Source: Mesodorylaimus sp. YZB2_4
Taxonomy: Eukaryota > Nematoda > Enoplea > Dorylaimida > Dorylaimidae
Direction of reading: 5' to 3'
DNA: 64,000 nucleotides
Assembly: GCA_030248295.1 (NCBI GenBank)
Contig: JASANH010001507.1
Span: 124,001-188,000 of the forward strand
Position 1 is the stretch's first letter. Every line of letters starts with the position of its first letter. This document shows, piece after piece, positions 31,647 through 43,835 of this stretch. The notes below the pieces were generated by a model, which was not told where the DNA came from, did no database searches, and saw only the letters and a list, made by a program, of their open reading frames with translations. The position numbers and the translations under genes were made by a program.

Positions 31647-33811
31647 CTGTCAAAGAGTCAGTCCTCCAGTAAAGGGAGAAGCTTGGAATGGAATGGGCGA
31701 AATGGAGTGGCGGAGACCGAAGCGCGTGGACGTCGCACGTAAGCTACGCGAAGGGGAAGCCTCTCGAGAAGGGGCGATGATGACCGACGAGTTGAGGAAA
31801 GAAGCGCCGCCGGTTGGATGGGATAGAAGTAGGTAGCAGACCAACCAAGGGTTCGGGGGCGCGAGGCAGGGATTACCAGCGTCTTATGCAGAGAAGTCGG
31901 CGATTAAAAGCCGCGGAGAAAATAGCCACAAACAAAATCCAATACTTTGGAATTTGGTTGCCCGAGAGAAGTGGCGTAATCTAATCCAATGGTGTACATC
32001 GGGGTTGGGAATCGCGCTCGCTCGACGGATGGCACCGGAGAGGCTGGCGAACGAACCAGACACCGCCACCGAGAATTAGCGAAAGCCAAGGGCCGTTGTC
32101 GATGACGAAAGAGCCGACGAAGAGGCACCGCTTTTCCTTCCTTCCTACACTCGTTCGACCATGACAAGTCTCGGTTCCGCCGCGACTACGGTAGATGGGC
32201 CGGGAGCCTCCTCCAACTGGCGGAGCCGCGAATAAGAAACGGTCAATACAGGAGGGCTAAGCCGCTACCTGTCTTCGCTCCGAGCCGCCGTTCTCGTCAT
32301 TAATCTCCATCACGGTTGAACGGCCGCTAATGCAGATTATGGAAGTATCAATACCGGTAATTAGAAAACATCCATTTAGTTAGGTGAACGTAAACAATAG
32401 CCGCGTCTTCGCCGGGTTCCGTCGAGCAAAGAAAGCCAAGGCGTGCGCCATAAGCGGCCCACGAAGACGCTATGGTAACCGACGACCTGGTCCAACAAGG
32501 AGCCTGTAAAGAGCTTGGAACGGAGAAAAGCCTCCTACGTCTCCTCTTCCGATCCTACCATATCAAGCCCCTCGCCCGAGGCGCCAGACTTCTCTAACAT
32601 GCCAACCATGCACGCATAGGCCCGCTCCTTCTTCGCTCAGTCTTGCGGACCTCCTCCAGCCCGCCCCACTCTCTCTATCATATAATTCCACCAAAAGATA
32701 TTAATTAATCAATGTGGACGCCCAGGCGCTTGGAGCGAAAAGTTTCATTAAACTAGAAAAGGGGATTCAATTTCGACGACCACGGTTGAAAGGTATCCTC
32801 AATTAAACGCGCCAATGGTGGTGGCCGCGAGACCCTTCCGCCATTGGTCTCTGACACTTCCGGAGACTGACGCGAGCCGGCATTCCTCAAGCCTCGGCTG
32901 CCTTTATAAATATTTCAGCCAGACGGCCAATAATCCGGTTCCAGTCAATCTCCCGTCAAGGCACTCCCGAGACCACCATGCCCCCACTACCACACCAGGC
33001 CACGCTAAAACGAGCCATCGTCGCCTCGTTCGAAAGCGTCCGCGCGTGCCTCAAACGGTGTCAAAACGAGCCCCCAAGACCGGATATCACGAGAGACACT
33101 TGCTCATTACTGTATGCGAGCTTACACCATCCCGTCCCGCGCCAGGGAATCTCCAAACGAGACAGTGGTAGGCGACAGCGAGATAATGAGACCGAGCGGC
33201 GGATGGTCGAACGGTAGCATTTAAGGCTTCCCTGCCTTTGATCAACAACGTCCGGCGCAGGCCACTATCATCCCCAGCATACACACCACGGCTTCTAGCC
33301 CAAACGCCATCCTTCCCGCACCCAGCCCGCCTGCTGCTGAAGGATGAAACAAGAAGTCGGTAGAAACAACGTCAATCTCCTCAACGTCTCCTCAAACGCG
33401 GCTGACTGACAAAGGTGGCGCGAACCAGTGGCAGCCGAGCCCCCTACGAGCACAACGATGACAACAGCCAGCCCATCTACCAGCCGCATAATTGACAGCG
33501 CACGACAGGAATTAGGCACATACGAGGGCACGCGTGTGCAAATCTGTCAGCTCCAACAACAACCTGCCCCCATACCACGCTTGCAATCGTTGCCAACGAC
33601 CACGATACCACTCCGAGTGAGTGATCCTTGCCTCCTGCCAGGCGCTCCGAGACCAGTCAGCCCCGTGCGTACAAGACAGCCAACATCGAAATCGACACCA
33701 AACGAGAGCGGTCGAGAACAGCCACGTGTCCATTAGCCGCGAACTCACTCGATGCAACTCAGCACTGAGACAGGCTTCATAATCTTCCATTAAGCAAACA
33801 AAACCTGGGCC

Positions 33812-33875
33812 ATGAGCGGGAGTCGAACCCGCTCAGCACCCTGCTCGTAAGCCATAACCAGGTACCTACCGAAAA
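33812..33875 (-). repeat. tRNA-like fragment (probable SINE remnant)
   Basis: On the minus strand the sequence gcgggttcgactcccgc forms a perfect T-arm with a B-box, followed by an acceptor-like end atggccca. No matching 5' acceptor strand or standard anticodon arm was found, so this is not called a functional tRNA. Confidence 0.5.
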
Positions 33876-35248
33876 ACAATGCAAGATGACAGCCATAATG
33901 CACTATCCAATTTATATCGAGGAGTTTCTCGTGTCAAACCCAACAGTATCAGAGTCGTGCCTCCAGCCAGTCTGGTCAAACAGGCGTTTTTGCAAGACCT
34001 TGAAACAGCATAGCAACCAAACGACAACAGACAACAGTTCTTCCAAAAAACAGCCCGTCCTGTCGCTGCGTCACGGTCAAAAATTTCAGTCGTTCAGTGA
34101 AGCGTTGTCGACTATTTCAAACATACGAGGCGTCTACTGGGCCAATGTGTTACAAACAGACACAAAGAAACATACGAATGATGACACCAATGTGTGACCA
34201 TGAAAGGAAGAATAGCGTACAAGTTGAGTGCCAAATTTGTATTAGAAATTCCAAAACGGATTCTAGACGATTCAAGGCCAACAAAACTGATTGCGCTCCT
34301 CCTCAATAGAATGCGCGCAAAAATAGAATATGATTGATAATTTGTCCGTGATCCGCAATGACAATGTTAAAATCTTCGAGGAAAGGTGGCGCGAAAGGGA
34401 AAAGAGCCAAGTATAGCGAGTGCAACGGAAGACGACTTCGACGGTGAGTTGGACACGTGCCACTCCATCCTTCCCTCCACCTCTTTGATAGAACATGAGC
34501 AGCCCAGAATGCTAGAGCAAAGATCAGAAGCGACTCACTATATCAGTAGCATAGACCAAACTGACATGAGTAGTTTTAATTCATGCACTTTATCAGCAGG
34601 TCACTCGTCAAATCAGACGGGACAGAGTCCATATCCACCAAATCCATATCCATTACAGTACATCTCATACCTTTGTCCTAGGTCACTCAGAGTCCAGTCC
34701 TGCACAAGCCAGTCCCCACGAAAACAGTTTACTTACAATACGAAATTCACCAAATGTTCGAACGTTCGTCCCATTACCATCAATTGTAATCGACTGTAGT
34801 TCCTGCCTCCTAAAAGAACACACCGCTACCAAGATAAATTTAAAAAAAACAGCGCTACGATCACTTATGTACCATTCTTCTATCGAGTCGAGAGAGGCTT
34901 GAAATGTGTAGTTCAAATTCAAATTTAAATTCCTATCTCTTGAATCGATTTCAAATCAGCTCTTATCATCCCATTTACTGATCATTAACATGATCGATCT
35001 CGATATTATTGCTTACCATACTGTGTCCTCGCCCCGACTTGATCTCCACATTCAATGATCAGATCGATCGGCGCTATTCAAATGTTCAAATGTGTCGTAA
35101 CTAGTTTGGCGCCTTTTAGCAGACAACCTAGTTGTGTGAGCTACAGTAATCCAGGGGTCGGGTTGAGCTGATTTCGATTTGATAAGGCTGGATATGGCAT
35201 TGCCTATGTATGTTCATCAAAAGTTTTACGTGAAATTGAAGACGGAAA

Positions 35249-37516
35249 ATGGAAATTGAAGAAGCCGAGGTCCTACTTGCGCAAAAACTAGCGGACTGCG
35301 ATCCCGCTATTAGAAAAAAAGCGTTTTCGCAATTACGGCGATGGATCACGTCGAAAATGAAATCGAAGGAAGGTACAGTTAGGCCTATAAGAATGGGATT
35401 TTTCTTTTCATATTTTGATATAGATCGATCAGCATTTGTCGTAATTGGATAGTTTTAACCGTGTTTCAGGTTTCGAACGCTCCGAATTAATCACTTTGTG
35501 GAAAGGACTCTACTATTGTATGTGGATGCAAGACAAACCGCTAATGCACGTATGTTTCACTTGTTTTACTTTCACAACTTGGGGTGGTTTGTTTCTGTGA
35601 CCTGTAAGTTGAGCTTTCGTATTGCCCCGAATATGTTCTCGAGGAGGAGAGGGATTTAACTGCGATCGTTCTCTCTGGTAGGATTACACGTTCGAGAGCA
35701 AGACCAGAAAAAATAAGGTTATCGTATATGAACTCACGATCAGTCAAACATTGTGGTCAGATCATGGGCTTACAGACAAACAGCCCTTGGGTACAGGAGA
35801 CCCTTCGTTGGGCATAAAGTTCGATTCGAAAGATATGGGTACACGCAAGCCAGTCGTAAGCCCCATTGGAGGCCCCAGTTTGTTCCTATTCTCATTGCTC
35901 ATTGCCGAAAATACATTCAAATCATAGCCATAGTTCCTTTTATCCCGATCACATGTCACTACATCTTTCAGGAAGAATTGGCCGATCGTTTCTGCTCGCT
36001 GGGCGATAGTTTTACAACAATGGGCCAACATATCCTTTATCTAGACACCTTCCTTGAAACAATCGGCCGCGAGTGGTATCAGCTGGATCGATGGCGAGTG
36101 GACAAGTTTCTGATGGTAAGGTTGTTTTTTCATTAATTGATCATGTTCAAACGACTTATTTTCAGCTGTGTCGACGTTTTTTCCGTCATTCGCTAAACTG
36201 GTTGAAGTCGACAAAATGGGACAGCGAGATTTTTCAGAATTTAGTGGAAATGTATTCGAAAACTGTTTGGACTGCTGATCCTGATGCGTATCCGGAAGAA
36301 TTGAAATGTCATTTCGCTTCAATTTACTTGGACGAATTGGATTTGGCTGGTGTCTTCTCGCTGGATAAGGAAAGAGTATTCCAGTTCTTGGATGTCTATC
36401 TCAAGCTGATGACGGTTAGAATCAGGTATGTGAACTTGGTTAGGTTAGGGAGGACAATGTTCATAATAGGCTGGAAAAGAGGGAGGTGTTGAGTGTGGTG
36501 TTGAGAACCTAAGACATCCTATTACGACAGCAATCATCCTACGGTTGAGTGATGTCTTACCAAGCGATCGAGAGGTGCGCGACTTGTAGATTCATCACAC
36601 TTTATGGACTCATACTGACGTTGGGCGTAGTGTCTTCTGACTCAGAATCTGCATGTTTTGCAGCCTCATTAGGTCAAAAGCGGTGCTCTATCTCACTAAT
36701 CAACCACTATTCTTATAGTAATTTGTTCTTCCGCTCCATTGAAACCGAAATTTTCGATGCGATTTTGGTCGACTTTGCCGAAAATGCGTTTCCAAAACCG
36801 AAGTCGAAACGTGGGACGAAACACATATTGCTATTGGATCCAGTTGGGTCAGCAGACGCTTTGCAGGTACGCGTATTCCATTAAGATATACTCGATCACT
36901 AATAAGTGTAGTTTAGGTCGATTATGGCCGAATCGCAGACGCCTTGTTAGAAGCGGGTAAAAACAAGTCTTTGAATGCTCACAGACGGAAGACCATTTAT
37001 AAATTGACTAAACAGTAAGTTTTTGCTGGTAAATGTTCCCAAAGTTCCATAGGCGTGCCTTTTTAACATTTAGTTATCGTTCTGCGGCCAGTGGACAGAA
37101 TCCATTTCGTGAAACTATAGAAATCCAAGAAGATATAGGAGAGGAAGAGGTATTTTGGACATGCTTATTGTCATGCACTTCTCACGACTGGGTCTCTCTT
37201 TTTTTAGTTGGACCAAGCGGCCTTGGAGTTTCTGAAATGGAACAAACCTAAGTCCAAGAGACGTCAGCGAAACAATGAGAAAATAGGTGCAGTAAATGGT
37301 ATCCCGATCCCAGGCGTCGTTTGATAATAAATCGTTCTTTGTTTAGATGATGATGACGAAAAGAGCGATATCGACGACGAACCTGAACGGACAACAAAGA
37401 GCCACAAAGTTCGCCGCACATCGATCAAAAAGAAGCGGAAACCAATGCAAGCTACGAAAACAAAGCGCGGTCGTAAAATTGATTCAGGAAAACGAAGAAA
37501 GATATCAAAAAGGTGA
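35249..37516 (+). CDS. RRP1: Ribosomal RNA processing protein 1 (Nop52 family)
   Basis: RRP1 is a nucleolar factor for 60S-subunit pre-rRNA processing. Nine exons join in frame: 35249-35372, 35470-35549, 35972-36115, 36166-36425, 36719-36866, 36917-37014, 37074-37149, 37208-37286, 37347-37516; product 392 aa. Family matches: [75 protein letters not shown], and [19 protein letters not shown]. The C-terminus ([17 protein letters not shown], then Lys/Arg-rich blocks) is a typical nucleolar tail. The ATG at 35249 gives [12 protein letters not shown], matching the family start. The 3' end converges on NIT2 with an 86-bp gap. Confidence 0.95.
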
Positions 37517-37602
37517 TAATTTCGGATTTCTTCGCAAAACTAGAAATCACCTCTAAATCAAAGAATCAAATCAATGATGCCGAAAGTAAAATGAATTTGT
37601 CA

Positions 37603-40520
37603 CTACTTGACGATCATTGGCGGCTTTTGGGCAAGTATGTCGTAAATATCGGTTCGGCGCTGCTTGCTTATTGGAATCATGCCTCGCACTTCCTCCGAAA
37701 ACGTCAGGTCTGAAATGAATGCATGTGAAGCTTTCTTCCAGGACACAACGGCGAGTAGCAGAGGTGGTGGACACGACTTACCGATGTCGGCGTAGACGAT
37801 GGATTCGCCATCCTCGGCTTCGGCCAGAACGGTCCCCCTGAAGGTGTAGTGTTCAGCGATGAACATGACTCAGCTGCAGCTGCTTACCAAGGGTCCACGA
37901 TCATGCTGTGTCCATAAGCCACGTAGCTAGCATCAGGATTTCGTGCTGGAGAACAAAAGCAAAAGTAGGAGGCGTGGTCGAGGGCCCTCGAACGAGCTAA
38001 AATGTGCCAATGGGCCGGGCCTGTTGTCATGTTAAATGCGGACGGATAGACGAGGAGTCGACATCCTGGCAACAATTTCACTTCAGAATAATGGCTCAGA
38101 AATATTGTCTCTTACCAGCCAGAGCATACAGACGTGCCAGCTCGCTGAAACGCACATCGTAACACAATCCGATACCCACTTTGCAATACTCTAGAAAGGG
38201 GAATCTGCAAAATTTTCGAATCGGAGTCACAGCTGCTTACCAGAATCGAGAACGACGGGCGCAGAACCAGGGCTAAGCAGTTCGGACTCCTTGAACCTGA
38301 TCTTGCCCGGTACGTCGATATCGAACAGATGAAGCTGTGTGGAGAGAGCGTGTGGGAAGAGTACAGCAACACATGCAGGCCACTGTAACCCTTGTGCCTG
38401 GCAGGCCATGGCGAGAGGGAGAGAGCACGTAATCGATCTCCCCTGGCTGGGAGACATCAACCTCTCGGGTTGATGTTTCAGCCGTAGGTAGAGTCGCAAG
38501 ACTCGCCTGCTCCAGTCAGAGCTTTTGTCCCTTCGACTTCGGTCGGCCATCTCCCTCCTACGCCTGCAGGTTTGGTACACCACTTACTTTACGGAATTTA
38601 GTCAACAGGTCCCCTGATCGACTGAAAATTGGGCACGTGTTGTACAGCTTACCATCGTCCTCTTCTGGCAGTGATCCTGAAACCAATGACCAGTGCTCAG
38701 ATGGTCTGCAACTATAGCTAGTGTTTACACAAGAGGCGGAAAATAATTTTTCCTGATTTTCCAGACAAAATTTAGATTTTCGTCCTGATTTCCCCTTATT
38801 CGCAGCACGCTAAACCATTTTGAACTGATTTACTGATTAACAGCATGATTGTCAGTTCCTTAGAAAAGGGGAGTGATTTAAATTTTAAAATCTCAGAATG
38901 AAATCGCACAGTTTTTCCCTGACTCCCAACTTCTCCAACCTTGTATGAGCCCCGGTGGCGTACCTCCAATAAGATAAATATGATGCTTCTTCGCCGCTTC
39001 TGACAAAGCATCTGTTGTAGGGCCTGGAATTTTTTCTGCGTATTCTTTAAAATACTGGGGTCCATATGGGGAGTTGAAGAATTCCTGAAACAGGGGCAGT
39101 GGAGTTGTGAGGTGCCACAGTGGGGTCAAAACAAACGGTGCGCAGGAAGGACACGGTGGTCATCGATACCGTTTTCATGCGCGGAGCCATTACAATTTTA
39201 AAAAGGCTGGGGTGTAAATTAGCGACGGACTGACATAACTAAATGTCTGTCCGCTGGTGCTGCGGTTTGGCATGGTCCACCCGTTTTGCTTGGTGTGGCT
39301 GGGCTGGTCCCAGGTTCAATCCCCAGAGACGTATGTAGGTGGATTTTTTAACCATGAACCCTTTTCTATTTCAAACAGAATCTATGCTGGTGTGCATGAT
39401 CATGAAATGAGTCACAGATGAAAATGCGATATCCACCCTCTGCACGGGTGGGGGTTAGGGGGCCTAAGTTGCACTGGAAGCGGGCTTTTATATTGGCTCT
39501 AGTTCGAGCCTCACTGACGAACTCACGATGGTCAGAAAATGGCTGGTCGAATTTCAGTTCATCTCAAAGGCATGTTAGGTCAAAGTTGTTAAAGTTAGGT
39601 GTCAGACGGCATTGACCTTCTGTGGTTGCCTCTAAAATTGGAACCCCTGCCATTCTATTGAGTAATCTGCTCCTATTTGTCGATGTTTTAGGGAGAATAG
39701 GTGCACATGGTGCCTGTGTAATAGGCTGCATAGCCCTACAATGGAGAATATACCGCGGGAGACAGATGGTCTCAAGAACACTCCAGGCAGGCCTCCTAGT
39801 CAAGCTTGGGACACCAACCCGACGGGTTTCTGCCTTGAATGGAGGGGGTATATCGAGCGGCCAGTGAAGGCAATTGATACGCTGTATGCGGCGACACACC
39901 TATTACACCGACACAGGCCAAACACACCTATCACACCTGTGCCATGACATGGTGCGCCGTTTTAGAATCATGACAGGAATCATGACAGGACAGATGCCAT
40001 CAGGAACGGTCCTAGTTGCGACCACGTCTCCCCTCGCCAGCTATCGTCCTAGCCTCACAGACCAATGTCAATCCGATGAAGGACTTACTGGCAGCACGAC
40101 CACTTGCGCACCGTTCGACACGGCCTCGCTGATCTTGGCCACAGCGCGTTGGATATTGAGTGCTTTATCCGCCCCCACCATCAACTGAATAGCCGCCAGT
40201 TTGAACTCTAGAACAAGAGAATATTTTGTGGCTTCCGGCTGCGGACAAGTAGCATTGCCACCCTGGCTCGGAGCTGAGAATGACACCCAACGATGGACCA
40301 ATCTATTACAAATAGATTGGTCATATCGGCAGGCCCAGCAGAGTCTGAGCCGACCGCGTCTGAGCTAGGCTTACATTCGTTCTGCGGACACTTGTCCATG
40401 GCAAGATACTGCAGGTCTCTCGAAAGCCCGCAGCTCGCAAAGAAAGAACCAAAAATCGATTACCCTCAAGATTAATAAGCAATCAAACAACTACTCACTC
40501 GATCCAGCCGTTGAAGTCAT
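37603..40520 (-). CDS. NIT2: Omega-amidase, nitrilase-family protein 2
   Basis: NIT2 hydrolyses alpha-ketoglutaramate and alpha-ketosuccinamate. Nine exons join in frame: 40499-40520, 40089-40207, 38964-39084, 38588-38676, 38241-38334, 38116-38190, 37888-38065, 37782-37837, 37603-37709; 286 aa. The catalytic triad is visible: Glu in [12 protein letters not shown], Lys in [14 protein letters not shown], Cys in [19 protein letters not shown]. Other matches: [52 protein letters not shown]. The tiny first exon encodes MTSTAGS and joins to [10 protein letters not shown] roughly 1-kb intron (39085-40088) carries a tRNA-derived repeat. Confidence 0.96.
39262..39345 (+). repeat. tRNA-derived SINE fragment in NIT2 intron
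   Basis: It contains a B-box-like ggttcaatcccc within a possible T-arm, followed by a tail aaccatgaaccct that resembles aaccataaaccct after the B-box of the element at 50750. The shared order of B-box and tail indicates the same family. Confidence 0.5.
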
Positions 40521-40749
40521 CGCGTCCTGCAAGAAAATCGTCGTAGTCACATCCTTTGCTACATGATAAAAAAACATGAGATCTGTGCCTGCTCATGAAC
40601 ATTTCTCAGCAACAACTCCAGTTACATTGAACTTTTACTGCTCGTAGACGCCCTCAACCGAGGCGTCGGAATGAATCTTTAGCAAACTCAGTACAAGAAT
40701 GTTGAGGGAATGATAGCATATTTAGACAATCGATCCTCGCTATCACCAA

Positions 40750-41355
40750 TCACAAAGACGAATTGGCCTGATTACATTCGAGTTTACGAGATCTCAGGTC
40801 AGGAATCGAATGACCATTCGCGTGGCCAGTCGCCCTGGTGGATGCGGGCGGATGAGCCAGACGATTCAGCGTGTAGTTCAGACCTTTGGATGCATTGTGC
40901 GCATTCAATCGATACCTCTCGATTCCGAATCGTTCCAATACCGATGCAAAACCACGAATTTGACTATTAATCCAAGCTTCACGTTTCAAATGAGTATTTT
41001 CACCATCTTTCTCCGACCAATAGCGTTCATAGGTGCACTTTTCCACAGTACTCATCGTTGAAGCGTAGCCAACATTTCGAGTGTAGGTCACCATTTTTTT
41101 GCTGTCTCGATCCAGAATCGATTCTTCGACGATGACCACGTGTCGCATGTGCACAAATCGCTGACCCCATTTTGGTATTGGATTGGTTTTGATCAGTAGA
41201 CGTTTAGTGAATAGCAGTGGGCCTTGCACTCGTCGCAGGATCGTGTCTTCGGACAATACGTGCCTGCTGTGCGGATTGGGATACCGCTGCCACACGGCCA
41301 CCATCACTCGATCCCAAGGATTCTTCAGGGTCGTGTCCACTGAATAATACTTCAT
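40750..41355 (-). CDS. PRELI/MSF1-domain mitochondrial lipid-transfer protein
   Basis: PRELID1-type proteins shuttle phosphatidic acid across the mitochondrial intermembrane space with TRIAP1. A single intronless coding exon of 201 aa. The ATG at 41355 starts MKYYSVDTTLKNPWDRVMVA, followed by WQRYPNPHSRHVLSEDTI, LFTKRLLIKTNPIPKWGQ, VIVEESILDRDSKKMVTYTRN and EKCTYERYWSEK, all in the family order. LKREAWINSQIRGFASVLERFG closes the domain. The tail after residue 180 is Asn/His/Arg-rich and not conserved. PRELID1 versus PRELID3 type is not fully resolved; the RYPNP motif favours PRELID1/Px19. Confidence 0.93.
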   Translation of the reverse strand: MKYYSVDTTLKNPWDRVMVAVWQRYPNPHSRHVLSEDTILRRVQGPLLFTKRLLIKTNPIPKWGQRFVHMRHVVIVEESILDRDSKKMVTYTRNVGYASTMSTVEKCTYERYWSEKDGENTHLKREAWINSQIRGFASVLERFGIERYRLNAHNASKGLNYTLNRLAHPPASTRATGHANGHSIPDLRSRKLECNQANSSL

Positions 41356-42564
41356 TTTTTAAAATTAATAGAAACCTAGTTTGAAATCAAATAACGGACA
41401 TTACGGCTGACTCAAAAGTCTCCCTCTCAAAGCAGCAAAATCTACTTGAACAAGGATAAAACGCAAGCAAATGACTGCTTTGCGCGGGAATTCGAAATTT
41501 CGCCCTTTCCCACCTACGACAATGATAGATGACACACATGTTTTCTCAGTTTCAGCAGTCTTATCAGATTCAAGCAACATACCTGACTGATTAAGCCAAC
41601 AGTCGGCATGGCACAGAATGTGCATGCTTGGTCCAACAGGGACTAGATTGCAGAAGGTAGCGCCGGCTCCCCTCTTTGGGCAAAGCAAAGATAAACTACG
41701 CAATTTGGACTATTTTCCAAATCTGCCATTTCTGTCGGATCGTACCGTATACTGGAAGAGTACGCATGGGCGTGGGACTGTAGACGCTCGTCTGGTAATC
41801 GATCGTCTGCACGAAGCCAGTAGCTGGGACCATTTCCGTCATGGCGACGTTTCAGCCATGGACTATGCTGGTCACTGCCACGGCCATGGGTGCTGGCTCT
41901 CACTCACGATCAGCCTGAATCCCACAGGATGTGCTCCGAACAGTGTCCTCAGTGTTGTGAATTTTACGCTCGAGGGTGTCTGAAATACTTACTAGGAAAC
42001 CACTGCAGTTGTCTCTGTTGGGAGGAGCCACGGAGTAAAAGAACGGACCCCTTGGTTTAACTCAGGCCCTCTCCATCGCTTTGACCAGTTGTCCTACAGC
42101 CGACCAAGGAAATACGCGCATTGTCTGTTCCATCAGCCATAAAATCTATGAGTTTCACTTTATAACGCAATGCGCGAGGCCATCATAGGCATCCCTATGC
42201 GTAGTTATAAGGCCAGCACCTGATTCACGATATCATTGAATTGATGCACGCTGTCTGATTTTGCCAGCCAGTCGCGGTCGAAACTCAAAAATCCTACGGA
42301 CTGGAATTAAGGACCGGATTAAGGATTGTTGGCCTCCTCTTCTTGTAGTAAGTACTGCATTTTTCGGGGACGGTGGTCTCACGCAGGATTTTGAGAGTTC
42401 TTGTTGTCTCTTGGGACGAACAGATGGTGAAAAAGCTGATGGGGAAATTCGGGACCATGGTTAGGACCTAGTTTTCGACTATACTGTACTGTTTATTCCT
42501 CACCTAAGCGCTTGAGCGCACTAAGATCGTGGGACAAGCAGGAAACTCAGCATATATAGATCAG
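41356..42564. other. Mostly non-coding; one weak minus-strand exon candidate
   Basis: On the minus strand around 41698-41845 an ATG-initiated frame reads MTEMVPATGFVQTIDYQTSV and continues about 28 more residues. It has no recognisable family and no clear donor. The rest shows nothing supported. Confidence 0.25.
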
Positions 42565-43420
42565 TCAAAGAACACATTTCAAAGCGACCCTCGAAAGGCT
42601 CTGTCTAAAAACATCAGTGCTGTATGTCCACGCCAATTCAGGACTAAATTTTCTCCATAAAATAATGTTCGAATGTTCAAAGCACTGCTCAGAAGCCTTG
42701 GTCCTATTGTTATTTTCAGGAAAAAACAGTGAGTGCTCTTTGTTCACTCTTTCAATCATCCTCCTACCAAGCTCCAGTACATGTCTGAAACGAGCATTCG
42801 GATAATCGTGCGTACCATGACAAAATGTGTGAAACTGAACTAGCTTCAGTTCCTGTCGCCTCCAAGCCAAAGGCTGCCATCTCACAACTGATAAAAGGTC
42901 GTCATATTCACTGGACCAATCGTTGATGATAAGACGGAGAGCGTATCTCTGGGCACGCTCCAAATTCTCAATGTCAGCCTTCAAAATAGGATATCATGCC
43001 TGACAGGCGTACTCCAGTTTGGATCGAATACAAGCCGAGTACACCGCTCCAAGAACGTGGGGTGAAGCGTGCCGACCAAGTTTGCGACGAAGTGAGCCCA
43101 ACATTCTCCGAGCACTAGAGGAAATGTTCGCCACGTACTCCACGACGCTGTCCAAGACGTTGTCCATTAAGAGTCAATGCAGGCAACATGGCTGTACCAA
43201 AACGCAATGACCTGACTTTTCGATAAGTTAAAGTCCAGACCAGACGAGTGAAACCAGTCGCACAAAAAGTCTAGTACTTTTAGCGCGCTCCATATAAGGC
43301 AATGGGACGAGTATGTATCGTCCGCGTAACACTGGCGGCGACTGGAGGCCTTCGACGGCGACTCCTTTGGCGCCAGAGTATAGAATCAGGAAACTGGTCC
43401 TCGAACACCAAATCCAGTGC
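42565..43420 (-). pseudogene. Degenerate non-LTR retrotransposon reverse transcriptase
   Basis: On the minus strand the palm motif QCYADDTYSSHC is at about 43300-43335, followed by LDFLCDWFHSSGLDFNLSKS. A downstream thumb region follows, with ARRMLGSLRRKLGRHASP, SACIRSKLEYACQA and IENLERAQRYALRLIINDWS, as in jockey/CR1-like elements. Reading requires frame changes and passes an in-frame TGA directly after CQA. The 5' part of the ORF is missing. The order of motifs supports reverse transcriptase origin; the clade is a guess. Confidence 0.8.
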
Positions 43421-43835
43421 TCGAAATAATCTGCCAGCACGCGACGAAACTGATCTGCCTTCTGCGCTTCCTTGAGCGTTCTGTCCGAAATCTTCACCAA
43501 TTTTTTTCCAGCTCTCTCCAACCAGTGGCCGAAATATTGTACATGCTGTATTGGATCGAGAAAGTGCATTTCCCTTGGTCTCCTCGCGCAAATGTGTAGG
43601 CACTTCGATAACTGTTACACCCGCCGTGCAATCTGTCTTCAGCAGAAATCGAAACTTCATCCCACGATTCTTTATTTTCGCCTTCACCCTGGTGAGTGGC
43701 CCGCTATCAAGCAATTCGCACAACGCGGCCGCTTCTTTACAATTTTCAGACGAAGATCTGTTTCCGCCAAGCTTTCATGCCTGCCCTCATTGGACAGTCT
43801 GCAGCGACAGGAGGCGGCACGTTCTCGAATACAGG

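Larger units (their letters stand above)
29330..35248. other. Long region between CtBP and RRP1 with only weak gene candidates
   Basis: About 6 kb. The CtBP-proximal part is GC-rich and presumably includes its promoter. Two minus-strand exon candidates that join in phase are annotated separately (31509-31646 and 30541-30600). A third pair, 34737-34810 and 34671-34699, has good donors and acceptors but no recognisable protein. The remainder shows no supported gene. Confidence 0.4.

Noticed and set aside
31272-31742. 157-codon plus-strand frame
   Set aside because: Arg/Gln/Gly-rich, no family, and lies opposite the better-supported candidate exon at 31509-31646.
33812-33875. Possible tRNA on the minus strand
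   Set aside because: Only the T-arm and 3' end are tRNA-like; the 5' half cannot fold with them.
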